Shown in pieces: positions 53,378 to 63,562 of a DNA stretch of 64,000 nt (within the stretch, counting starts at the first letter, position 1; the number at the start of each line of letters is the position of its first letter). The notes beneath the pieces are model-generated. The model was not told where the DNA came from. It saw nothing but the letters and a program-made list of their open reading frames with translations, and made no database searches. The DNA comes from Gymnopus androsaceus JB14. Its lineage: Eukaryota; Basidiomycota; Agaricomycetes; Agaricales; Omphalotaceae. Where the stretch lies: assembly GCA_009733575.1 (NCBI GenBank), contig ML769443.1, positions 19,957 through 83,956 on the forward strand, in the 5' to 3' direction. Made by a program: the position numbers and the translations under genes.

Positions 53378-53641
53378 TCAGAAGTATAGAATACAAAAGG
53401 TAACTGTGGCACCCTACGGACTCTTACGGACCGAGCGGTGGCAATGCAAAGCTTACTAATACTTTATCTAGAGCTGCAACGGCTGCACGGCTACTATAGG
53501 ACTAGCTCCCACCCATATATGGCAAGAGACGCGGCACACCCAACCAGAGCCAAGGCTCCAACCAGAAGCGGATCTCGCCCAAACCCCACCAGAGTCAAGG
53601 CAACGTTAGTTACCAAGAAATATCTTTAGTATTAATACATG
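53378..53641. other. Spacer between helicase 5' end and recombinase 3' end
   Basis: About 260 bp, unique, C-rich toward 53600. Probably holds the helicase promoter on the minus strand. Confidence 0.35.
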
Positions 53642-54850
53642 TTAATGTATTTGGACAACAAGAAATAAGCTAATTGTCAAGAGACGATATTTCGGAGCCA
53701 GTAATACATGTGTTAAGTAGCGAATCAGAGATTTTAAAAGCTTTTGGAAAGCAGCAACGGTTTTGCGTAAAGTATTGATCTTGTTCTGATTATAAGCTTT
53801 GGAGATGTGAATGGGGATAACCTCTTCTAAACGGCGCCAATAGAGCAAGAATGCGAGTGAGGTCCATCCTCCAGTAGCAGCAACAACCTCGGGTTTGACT
53901 CTGGCAAGTAAAAGTGCAACGGCTCCACCAATATGGAAACTATGGCCCAATACATGTTTCATTGCAGCCTTTTCCCAAACATCATAGCAAAACACCAGAA
54001 AGACATTTTTCACCATGTGCCTGGGTTGGCCTTTTTCGTCTACATCGCCAAATAGCAAGTACCCTTCTGGGACACCAGCGTTGACCCTGAGATGTTGCTC
54101 AAGGGCTGTAACACCACAGAGCTCGTTGGGGCAGCCAGTAACTACCGCGTTGACGCCTTCCTCTTTGGCGGTCTTCGTCCAAGGTATCCTGAAATTAGCT
54201 GATTTTGCCGCATTGCGATGCTGTTGGAAACAGAGGTCTGCAGAGCAGTGGGAAACATGGTATTCTGTAGAGAATTTGGAAGCAGAAGGGACTGTAATTT
54301 CACCTATAAGTAAGTTGGAGTTAATATCAACAAATCAGAGTAAAAATCAAGTACCTAGGTGGCGACAAGACCAAAAGGCTGTCAGAGCACACACCCATAT
54401 CGCGCAATGGAAGGGAATATTAAAGTTGAGAGTGCAGCGTAGCGCGAACAAATGTGCCACTGTAATAGGGTGTCGAGGGCATCTTTTGTGAGCAGTACCT
54501 TCCACGTTGGCACCCCGACAAGTGAAATGAATTCTGCAAGAGTCAGCTGGCCAAGTGGCACCTTTGAGTTCATGCCAGGTGCGTAGACCTGCAAGCCAAT
54601 TCTTGACCATTCCACCCGAAACTTTTCCCATGTGGAAGCCCATGAATCCAATAATCAGTACGTCGGATGCGGGCATTTGATCAACTTGGGGATCTTCATA
54701 AAGTCACAATATTGGGACCAATGAAGGAATCCTGCGGCGTAAGTAGTCATAGTTGAAGGAGCTAGACCAGCAAGCATTACTGCATTGCCAGCTTTTATAA
54801 CCTCCTTGGGGTATTTGGCAAGCTCCTCGGATTTCTTCTCCAGAGAAAAG
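53642..54850 (-). pseudogene. Tyrosine recombinase of the same element, one frameshift and a catalytic Arg-to-His change
   Basis: Minus strand. The SAM-like DNA-binding half (LAGLAPSTMTTYAAGFLHW, GGMVKNWLAGLRTWHELKGA, HPITVAHLFALR) leads to the first catalytic arginine in FWSCRHLG. An intron (about 54354-54304) joins in phase to EITVPSASKFS, RIPWTKTAKEEG (lysine), GHSFHIGGAVALLL (second box; the invariant Arg is His), AATGGWTSLAFLLYWRRLEE with the nucleophile Tyr. A one-base loss near 54690 breaks the frame. The domain order is that of mushroom phage-integrase-like recombinases. The H-x-x-R to H-x-x-H change is a CGT-to-CAT type transition. It differs in sequence from the recombinase at 34690. 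Confidence 0.82.
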
Positions 54851-55636
54851 GGGGTCTCCCAGGATGCGAGTTGCTCTGCTGCTCTGACTCTTGGTCGTAG
54901 GGAATTGCTAGCCAGCTCTCGTCCCTTGTGTGGTTTCCTTGGTGCTGCGGTAGGGGTAGCTTGGGCTGTGCTAGTCGGATGAGGAGTTGAGTGGAAAAGG
55001 GAGAATGAGGATGTTGGGGTGGAGTAGGGATTGGTCTTGCAGGTTTCAATCTTGGTTTCAAGGTTGTAGGTGTAGAAGAGAAGAGGGTCGAAGGTGGGTA
55101 ATTAGAATTATGGTAATATTTTGAATTAGAAAGGTGCTATTACAAATGCCACTGTGGTACCACCATGGTGCAGATAAGAGCAAACTGCAGCTTAATAACT
55201 GTACAAAGGAGAAATGCCTGCAGCAGAACCACAGCATCCACCTAGTCAGTGATGCACTGAACCTACTAAAGAGATTAGACTTACCTGAACACCTACCAAT
55301 GTCAGAGTGCAACTGTAATGCATGCAAGGTAGACCAGAGGAAAGGCTGCAAGAACCCACACAAATGTGCTGAGGCTGCATCCAAACAACTACGCCAGCTC
55401 CAAAAGCACTGGAATCCACTTGTGACCCCCCCACATGCTCATCATCTTGATGAGATAAATCTGGAAGAGGGAGATGTGCTATTTGATGCAAATTTTGAAA
55501 TGGATAATATAGCAGATGGCTTCCGCATATTCACCAAACTGGATGACAGGACTGAAGCATATGAACATCCCAATGACCAAGTTCACATAGAAGATGAGCA
55601 GACAGTAGAGGTGTGGTGTAATGGAACATCACAACA

Positions 55637-55900
55637 CATCAGCAAACCCTGTATTTTGCATTTTAATTGCAACAGCAATACATAAAATTCCCAGCACTCC
55701 CAGAGTCCCCAGCGCTTGCCAGTGCTGTCAAAAATATAAAATCGTATGACATTTTATTTATTTCCAAATAAGGCAATTTTGAGGCCTCTGGGAGCTCTGG
55801 CCAGCGCCGGCCGGACCATCTGAGTGCTGGAGCACTGGAGCTCTGGAGACACTGTCCAGCACTTGCAAGAGCTGGCCACATCATACATGTTTTGCTGATG
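55637..55900. mobile_element. Foldback element, 264 bp, CATCAG-ended family, TSD CA
   Basis: Ends CATCAGCAAACCCTGTA and TACATGTTTTGCTGATG, flanked by CA (55635-55636, 55901-55902). The interior is CTGGAG/CCAGCACT-type repeats in opposing orientation plus an AT-rich patch. It interrupts the LINE frame. Confidence 0.88.
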
Positions 55901-56948
55901 CAGCCAGGCACAGCAGAAGCAAGAGCTGGAGGTGGAGCATGGTACTCACCCTTTGATGATCGGAATGCTGCAATTGCAGTCCCTAAGGATGAAAGGCAAT
56001 CTGCACCCACAGCTGCAGCAATTGCAGTTTTATATGCTATTTTAAATGCTCCTACCAACAAACCATTAAGATGTATCATTACAAATGAGCAAGTACTCAA
56101 GAATATAACAGAACAACTCACTGGCTGGAATGACCGGGGCTTCCATAATGTGAAGGATGCAAGAGTGTATAAGGCTCTCCTGAGCCACCTCCGAGCCCAT
56201 GGAGCACCAACTATATTCTGCAAAGTGGACAAGAAAGGGAATCTAGATGCATACAGAGGAAGTATGAGCCTAGCAGAACAGGCCTCTCTGGGCATTGACC
56301 AATCCCTAGCCTATAAGACAATTAAAGGGCAAAATAAGGCAAAACCACGTCCAGCCACAGAGCATACTATTGGCAAGGTGCAACATGACCTCCATGTAGA
56401 AAGCCATGTCACACCAATGGCAGAGCACCTATGGAAATCAATCCGTGACCCTGAGTTACCCCAAAGAATAAGGGACTTCCTGTGGAAGTCAATGCATGAT
56501 GCCCATCGTGTAGGCAGATTTTGGAAACATATACCTGAATGCGAGGAAAGGATGATGTGTGCGCACTGTAATGAGGTTGAAAGCCTTGAGCATATCCTCC
56601 TAGAGTGTGATAGACCTTGGAGGAGGCTAATATGGGAAATGGCTAAAAGCCTGTGGCCTAAGACACCTGACCATGGCTCCTGGAAGGAGCCTAATCTAGG
56701 AATCATACTGGGTACAAATCTCCTTGAATTCAAGGATGCTAAGGGTAAATCAGCACCTGGGATTAAAAGACTCTACAAAATACTGATTACTGAATCAGCC
56801 CACTTGATCTGGAAGCTGCATTGTGAAGCTGTAATAGACCATGAAAATGAGGATGTTCCTGACAAGGAAACTTATAACAGATTATGCCAGGTCCTGAGCC
56901 AGAGATTAGCAAGGGACCAGAGCCTTACCTACAAACCAAGGTGGAAGA

Positions 56949-57126
56949 CATCAGCAAAACCTGTACCATCACAATACATTTCTTTCATCTCTGGAGCAAG
57001 GATAGTAATTCCAGAGATCTCCAGAGACCTCCAGAGACATCTGAAAAAGTTTGACAGCTTTTTGACAGCTGTCAGAGCTCTGGAGATCTCTGGAGACCTC
57101 TGGAGACCAACCAGGTTTTGCTGATG
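56949..57126. mobile_element. Foldback element, 178 bp, CATCAG-ended family, TSD GA
   Basis: Ends CATCAGCAAAACCTG and CAGGTTTTGCTGATG, flanked by GA (56947-56948, 57127-57128). The interior is CTCCAGAGA / TCTCTGGAG repeats in opposing orientation. It interrupts the same LINE frame. Confidence 0.88.
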
Positions 57127-57589
57127 GAAAAGTGCACTAACAAAAAAGAGAGTGCTCCAGATGTGGAATCCAATAATCAAGGATCCACAAAAGCTCCCTT
57201 TGGACTGGATAGGTGAAGCCAGGGTTTTAGTGGGTATTGGGCCCTTCAACAACTTTAGACAGCATCCACCATAATCTCTTAAATGGATGCAAATGCCGTG
57301 GACAAACCATAGTCTGGTATGCCCGAAGCCCCACACTATAGTGAGAGCTATGTGCAATGTCACCCAGACAGTGTGCATTTCCTCGGTGGTGGCTTTATTT
57401 CACCCTTTTCTCCAAAGGTTTCTCCATACGGATTTCCCCTTCACAAACTACGCAGTGGTTTGGCGCTAGCCCTATACAGTTGCCAGCTACTGATGTCTAT
57501 GACATGTACCGCCAAAATAAATAAATTAAAATTAAAATTAAAATAAATAAAAAGATACTGAATATTCATAGAATACTAGTAGTATTAGT

Positions 57590-58440
57590 TGATGCCAGAA
57601 TACGCCATGACAGTTGACGAGTCTGGAGGGAAGTCCTCGGCAGTCTCCAGCACAGTCCTCGCAATACGGCTAGCCTGCCTACTATGATCCCGTTGGAGAA
57701 CAAGCGCTTTAACCTCCGCCCTCAACTGATCTTCACGCTTTGCAGCCGCCTCTAAAGACCCATTAAGCTTCCTATTTTATTCCTGGAGATGGTGAGCTGT
57801 TTATCACGCTTGACCAAGTTCTACAGCAAGCTCTCCGGCATTCTCAATTTGGCTTTCAGGAATTAGAGCCGTGTCACCATTTTCACTCTTGAGTGCGCAG
57901 TGGTGGCTGTGAGCCGGAAACCTACAAGTGCTACATTAGTTTCAATTTTGCAAAAGAAAACAAGATACGCACTGACGTAGGAGAGTGGGAGTTGCAGGGG
58001 AGCCAGTATCATCTTCCGTCTCGGAAGTGGGGAGGGTTTCAGCACTATCGACAGAAGACAAAATTATTATAGCAATAAAATGAAATAGAAAAACAAACGC
58101 ACCGAGTTTGACCAGATGTAATTTCAACCCGCAATTTTCTCTTCAAGCTGGGCCTCATAGGACTACTGCCATTGCAGTTCTGTGAGTTTCTGGATGAGCC
58201 TGAGGCAGAATGCTTGGAACAACACCGAGGTGAACTTTGAGTCATGAGTCCCACTAGGAGTGAAGTAACTGCAGTCACGAGTCGTAGTGGGTAGCTCATG
58301 CCAAGTCTCCATGATATACTAGCTAGTGACGGTGATAGATTGTGATTGAGGTCAATGGCAACAGGATTTTGCTGGGAGCTAATAATATTGAAGAAAACTT
58401 GCAAAAAGATTGTAATCAGAAGGCCATATGATTGCACTTA
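57590..58440 (-). CDS. Possible gene with a C-terminal coiled coil (model incomplete)
   Basis: On the minus strand, exon-like segments read SGSSRNSQNCNGSSPMRPSL, then after a GT-AG intron SAETLPTSETEDDTGSPATP, then GFPAHSHHCALKSENGDTAL, then a heptad-like helix EAAAKREDQLRAEVKALVLQ followed by RIARTVLETAEDFPPDSSTV and a stop near 57590. An in-frame TAA before the coiled coil (near 57776) breaks the simplest model. No named family. Confidence 0.35.
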
Positions 58441-58825
58441 CCCTGGATTACACTTACAAGATGGTATTATGCAGTGATATCCCTGAATAACAGAACGATA
58501 CTGGCATTCTGCTGCAATATAAGGTAGAGATAGCAATACGTTGCAATCTGCTTTCCATGATAACGCGTGCCTTACAATGCATCATATTCGATTATGATAA
58601 GATTGGATAATTCCACATATTACCGTTTGATGCGGTCCGTCTGCATACTTTCCCCGATTTACTGATGTAATCAATCCATATCATATAAGATTAGCTGCTC
58701 TTGGTTCTCAAAGCAGCGTATCTCAGCCTACAAATCTCGGTTCCGGGTATGTACTCGCGATATTCAGGCCAACGTTAATACAAAAAAGTTGTTCTACCAA
58801 GTTACAATATAGTATCAATTGGGTA
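58441..58825. other. Intergenic; shares sequence with the region after F-box paralogue A
   Basis: 58740-58815 resembles 45655-45740 inverted, so the F-box duplication extends beyond the coding region. Otherwise nothing seen. Confidence 0.45.
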
Positions 58826-60281
58826 TCAAGAATAAAGCGCGTCATGGGTTTTCATGAAAACCGAGTCTCGATAAACAGTGATTGGTTCGTGCAGTATCTG
58901 GATATTATGGGACACCAGAACATTGAATGCACCCTGAAACCAATTAAGAGCCTCGACTGGTGTAGATGGACTCAGTGCTTCCCAAGATCCTTCAAGATAT
59001 ATTTCCTTCAAAAGTTGTGGAAAAGACCTTTCCACACCTAACGTGGCAATCTCCCCGACCACATCAGTCAAGGTATTCTCAAAAAATGACCTGTGGAGTG
59101 GGTGCCAGATCCAGTCGTAACGAATTTTGATGGTTTCGATGTTTGGTATATTGACGACTCTGAGGAAAGACGACAGTGCATCCATCTGACGGAAACCCAT
59201 CCGAAGTGATTTCAGACAAGGGAGCTTCAAGCGCGCCTCCAAAAGCTGATCTACAAGTCACTGAGCAATGAGCGATTAACTGAAAGTTAAAAACACAAAC
59301 TATAATTAGTCCACAACAAAGGGTGCTCGCAACTTGAACAAATCTCCAAACTTTGTAGATTCGGAATCACAGGAAGGGCGCGCTGCAGATCTTCCCCCTG
59401 GCCGACAATTAAATGCAAAGTGCCCGCAAAATCCAAGGGACAGTTGGGGTGAGGAAGCCAAATAGTATGGATTGTCTTCATCGGCTTTGTGGCACAAAGG
59501 CTGTATCGACAATTAGTTGAGACGAGTTGCAAGTGCACAATCCGGGGTCTATCCAAGGATGGAAAGAGCTTGATGGAGAATGCTTGCTCACATTGAGCAA
59601 TCCGTTCTTCGAACGTCTGGTAATGAAAGAACGACAGGTCCGTTGGGAGAGCCAAATTTTCGAGTCTCCGACAATTTCCCAGTGCGTTCAATAAATCGCA
59701 AAAGCCTTCCAGATCCAGCCAAATCGAGTCATGGACATGAAAGGTATGGAGAGTACTAGAATATGAGTCAATCCCACTAATGAGGAATCTCGAGGGCCGG
59801 ATTGGGACAGGTCCGACGAGATGCCAAGAGGTGATATTCATGGGACGCCCGTGATAGTAAGGAGTATGATCCTTCGAAGAAAAAGTCAACTCTGGGACGA
59901 GGAGTTCATGGACAGGCGTATCGAAATCGACAGCAGTAACGAGGTTTCGGACGTAACGGCGGAAGGTCGGTTTCGTGTGCAAGTATCTCATTTGAGTGAT
60001 ATTGTCAAGATGAACCGTCTCGAGAAGGCGCGCCTGAGCAGGCTCTTCCCATTGCAAGCATACGGCGGTGTACACACGCAGATCTTCTAAGGTAGCGTGT
60101 TCGAATATTTCCGTGAGCAGCTCAGGAACGAAAAGTGCTGAAAGAGGTGTCCAAGTACTAGCAAGATTCGGTTGAGTCTGAGGATGTGAAAATAATCATA
60201 ATTTGTATGGAGTCGGAATAAGAAGCTTACGATTGTTAATTCGTTTGAACGGTTAGCAATCGAATGTTGCATGGACTGCAT
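58826..60281 (-). CDS. F-box protein, paralogue B (inverted copy of 44204-45647)
   Basis: Three exons on the minus strand (60281-60231, 60177-59301, 59250-58826) give 450 residues without a lesion. The F-box core and LRR-like body match paralogue A nearly residue for residue (PTFRRYVRNLVTAVDFDTPV is shared), with the same introns. Differences include ICSSCEHP for ICCEHP. Both copies being open suggests both are under selection or the duplication is recent. Confidence 0.8.
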
Positions 60282-61054
60282 TGCTAAGGGAAAATTTAGA
60301 CCAGCGACGAGTATATTTTACCCTCTGTTAGCTGTAAATTCTCTTATAAAATACATCTCACAATAACAGAAACCAGACAACTTAGTAACGACTTGTGTTA
60401 TCGCGACATGAGGCTGGGAATTTCAGTCGCAAAGGAATGTGAGCTTCATGAAGCTGTGCGAATTGTGTGGCGACACGAGGATAGCCATAATGAAGCACAC
60501 GAGTAGTAACAGGTCACGGATAAATTGTTTGTGAAATAAGTTCAAGTTGATTGATAAAGGCATGAGGCGGGCCACGAGTACATGAAGCGCTTATCAAAGT
60601 ACCATAACGTAATCATACGTTCTCCCACTTCACTCGAATTTCGCAGCGATGTTTATTTTGCTCATCCTCTCTGCTTTAATGTGGCTTTACTACCATCCAC
60701 CAAGTTCTTCATACCAAACAGCGCGCGCAGTGAAATTTCCTATGGGAAGGTTTGGTCCGCCGTACTATATGCAGAGCGAGAGGCCGACAATAGAAGCTCA
60801 CAAGAAGTATCGGAATTCTCGACTGATATGTCTCGACGTCGAGCGGGAGAGCACTTCTGGATCTACTTATATGATGTTTCAAAGGATTCATCCCAGTTTA
60901 TCCTTCTTCGGGATTCTTGTATATCGGCGTTCCTAGGAAGCCGCCAAAGTCACGGTCGGAGATAACTCCTGTTAATTTTGGAGCTTTATAAAGGTACGTT
61001 CTCTCCCCGAAGTGACTGAAACTCATGCACTTGATTTTGTAACATGTTGAGTCA
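60282..61054. other. Duplicated upstream region, then intergenic
   Basis: 60290-60600 is homologous (inverted) to 43880-44200 upstream of paralogue A, including GTGTGGCGACACGAGGATAG. 60600-61054 holds short frames only. Confidence 0.5.
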
Positions 61055-61273
61055 TTAACAGTACATGCAGACTTCGATGAAGTACCCATTTAACGTTCGT
61101 TCTTCGTCGACCAGGAAAGCAAGGACATTGGTTCCTGGCGGTAGTTCATCTTGTTTAACTAGTCCCGAGCTAATATTTACTTCTTCTAAGCATAGGCCTG
61201 GAGCTCCGCCGTTCTTTGTCTTTTCAACTGCGATGTCCCCTCGAACTAGCCCGAACTTAGTTGAGTCTTCCAC
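61055..61273 (-). CDS. 3' end of an unrecognised small protein gene, with decayed tandem copy
   Basis: The minus strand reads EDSTKFGLVRGDIAVEKTKN ... VKQDELPPGTNVLAFLVDEE, ending MYC-stop. The composition is that of a compact beta-rich protein. The 5' exons are not clear. A second copy of the last about 110 bp, with many changes, is at about 61533-61650 (CATGCAGACTTCAATGAAGT), so the locus was tandemly duplicated. Family unknown. Confidence 0.35.
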   Translation of the reverse strand: MEDSTKFGLVRGDIAVEKTKNGGAPGLCLEEVNISSGLVKQDELPPGTNVLAFLVDEERTLNGYFIEVCMYC

Positions 61274-62741
61274 AGCAATCTGGACGTCACCTTTCGTACT
61301 AGAACAAGCGTGCTACCCACTGAGTATCGACGCTTCACCTATACGCATGATATTCTTGACACGTCCTTCGTTGATAAGCAGGAGGCGCAGCGATTACGGT
61401 CAGTGCAGCGCTCTTTAATGTCGTAGTCGTACTTACGCATTTTCCTCTCTCCGCAGGCTCTCAACATCTTAACAGGAAGAGTTCAAGTTGCGGAAAGCTG
61501 GAAGCGCCCCGTTTTAAAAGGCATCAGTCATACATGCAGACTTCAATGAAGTACCCACTTAGCGTTCGTTCTTCAACGACCAGGAACGCAAGGACACTGG
61601 CTCCGGTAACTCACCTAGTCTTACTTGTCCCGAACTACGTTTAACTCCTTGATCCTGACTATTGGTATTGACTTTCGAATCTCTTAGACCCAGTGAGTCG
61701 TATACTTCAATCTACAAAGAGCTCTCATTCGAAGCAACTCGGTAAGGTCACATAGTAGTCCAATGAAGTGTTCAATGACCGCTGTCGGTGTCAGGGAGAT
61801 GAGCAAACGGCTTGGTTTGCTACTTTTGGATTCAGTTATGCAGCTTAATATGCCTTCTTAAGTACAAACACAACCGCGCCCGCGATAACAGGTTAATAAA
61901 TCTTACTCGACAGTTCGTGTTATATCTTATGCTCAAGCCCCGAACAACGCAAAAATGTGGCCTTAATGTGTGCGTATTTTTCCAAAAGCTTGATCCCCAT
62001 GAACTGAGCATTTGCATCGCAGTTATGTGGATAATCAGCAAACACGTACTCGCCCATTCGATGCAGAGGATATCGAACGTAATCATCTAGAACTTTGCCT
62101 ACCGTTCCTTCAACGTAGACTGTCTAGCAGCAATTTGTTGACCTCGACGACTCTGCTTCCGCGTCCAAAGATTTTAGTGTCAAGGATGAAGGCCAGCTGC
62201 GATATTAGACAAACGTTATGTGCACTTAAAGTCCACATCTCTTTGAATTTGTGATCACCAGTACGTGCTTATATCTGTATTGTGTTTTCCCACTTGTTGA
62301 CTGATATAGCTCGGAGGTGACAGGACCTATTCTTTCCGTCGTGCCTTTTCCAGAAAATCATTCGTCCAATGTTTTCCGGACTGTCGGGGATTGCCACGGC
62401 AGTGGCGCTAAGGATGCCTTTTCCAGAAAATCGTTCGTCCAATGCTTCCGTTTGTACTTGGTTCACTGAGTTTCCTCACCAATGACTTTCGCGAGCATCA
62501 AGCTGTTGTCCCACGCAAGGACGTTAGCGTATTTCATTTCTAGACGCCAGTATCCACCAAAGCAATTTGACATAGAACGTAGATGAATTAATAACGAAGT
62601 GGCGAAACGCAACTTGTAAGGTATGACCTACACTACATATAGTGATCGTCAAAGCAGCGTAGAAACACACATTAGAAAACAACTAAGTAGGAAGAACTAA
62701 TAGGATTTGTGGCCCCAAGCACGAATACACTCAGGCTGAAA
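61274..62741. other. Intergenic with decayed duplicate and a short direct repeat
   Basis: Besides the copy at 61533-61650, GCCTTTTCCAGAAAATC followed by TTCGTCCAATG occurs twice (62342-62372 and 62410-62441). No supported gene. Confidence 0.45.
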
Positions 62742-63562
62742 CTAGGCGTCAAAGACAGAGCACAATATTTCAGGTTGCCAGTACGAGCCTCCACGATGAA
62801 TGAGGCGAGTAATGTAGAGCCTTCGAATGTCCGTACGTTCCAATCTCCAGTGTTCCTGAGTAGGTTCACACTTGAGTTCGTGCTTCTGAAGGAAGCTCGT
62901 CAGGACAGACAAAATACGAACGAAATAAAACGTACCTTGGTCTGATGGATGAAATTTTGAATTATCTGTGTGACCATGGTAAGGATGTCTGCCCGACTGA
63001 GGTCCTTTTCGGCGCCAAGTTGCATCCTTTGCCCATAATGAATATATCCAGGCCACTGAAAAGAACGCCATAGTGGGTATTTATATTCAACGACATCGAG
63101 GCGAAACCCATAATAAGCACTTACCTCGATGTGGATAGTGATCTCGCGATATACAAAGTTTTTAAACGGTCTGTCGTTCATGTACTCAAGTTCTGGCACC
63201 GCGAATCCCAAGCAATTAGATAACCGTACGCCGGGCTCTTTGTGTCCTTTTCTTCTAAAGACCAGAGGCGAGGCTATATCTGTTACACTCTTGACTAATT
63301 GGCGAGGCACCCTTTGAGGCACAACCATGTAGTTAGTAGCTTTGCTACTGGTGGGACGAAGGGGAGCGATGCCAGTAGACGAAGCCGAGTCCAAAGTCGA
63401 GTTCGGATGGAGTAAAGAAGGATTTTGACTGCATGGACGCGTCAAAAGATGTGGGTGGAGTGGGAGGGGTAGGCCACTATGAGGGTGCAAAGACGACGGA
63501 GGAATGTTATGTAGGGCACGAAGAGTGAGATTGTGGTTGTTTTTGTATGGTTGCGTCGACAT
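62742..63562 (-). CDS. Uncharacterised mushroom-specific protein, WPGY family (second copy)
   Basis: Three exons on the minus strand (63562-63125, 63055-62936, 62870-62742) join in phase to 228 residues. The Pro/His/Ser-rich N-terminus is probably disordered. Then come RQLVKSVTDIASPLVFRRKG, FVYREITIHIE, WPGYIHYGQRM at the start of exon 2, ADILTMVTQIIQNFIHQTK, and DIRRLYITRLIHRGGSYWQP near the C-terminus. It aligns with the 38705-39649 gene through WPGY and the ITRL(I/V)H-x-GG-x-x-WQP ending. Function unknown. Confidence 0.7.

Larger units (their letters stand above)
55134..57274 (+). pseudogene. LINE RNase H-like and zinc-binding C-terminal region, interrupted twice
   Basis: Coding pieces: 55134-55636 (LNLLKRLDLPEHLPMSECNC, CGCK-like), 55903-56948 (ARAGGGAWYSPFDDRNAAIA, PLRCIITNEQVLKNITEQLT; zinc motif MMCAHCNEVESLEHILLEC; DRPWRRLIWEMAKSLWP), and 57129-57274 (ending RVLVGIG-like ARVLVGIGPFNNF, stop TAA 57272-57274). 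If each foldback element plus one 2-bp target copy is removed, all three pieces are in one frame with no stop. The positions of the RNase H catalytic acids appear replaced (CNG for TDG, TNE for TDS), so the domain is probably not active. Confidence 0.8.
55131..57551 (+). mobile_element. 5'-truncated LINE with two foldback insertions
   Basis: A non-LTR element 3' half: linker with CNCNACK, RNase H-like domain, zinc-binding RT tail, then an A-rich 3' tail (AAATTAAAATTAAAATTAAA, 57517-57540). The 5' RT domain is missing. Two CATCAG-ended elements (55637-55900 and 56949-57126) sit inside the coding region. Confidence 0.8.

Noticed and set aside
53642..54850. Treating the recombinases at 34690 and 53642 as one family
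   Set aside because: Their catalytic cores differ (GHGIRIGATLEYLL against GHSFHIGGAVALLL) and their contexts differ (split direct repeats against helicase cluster).
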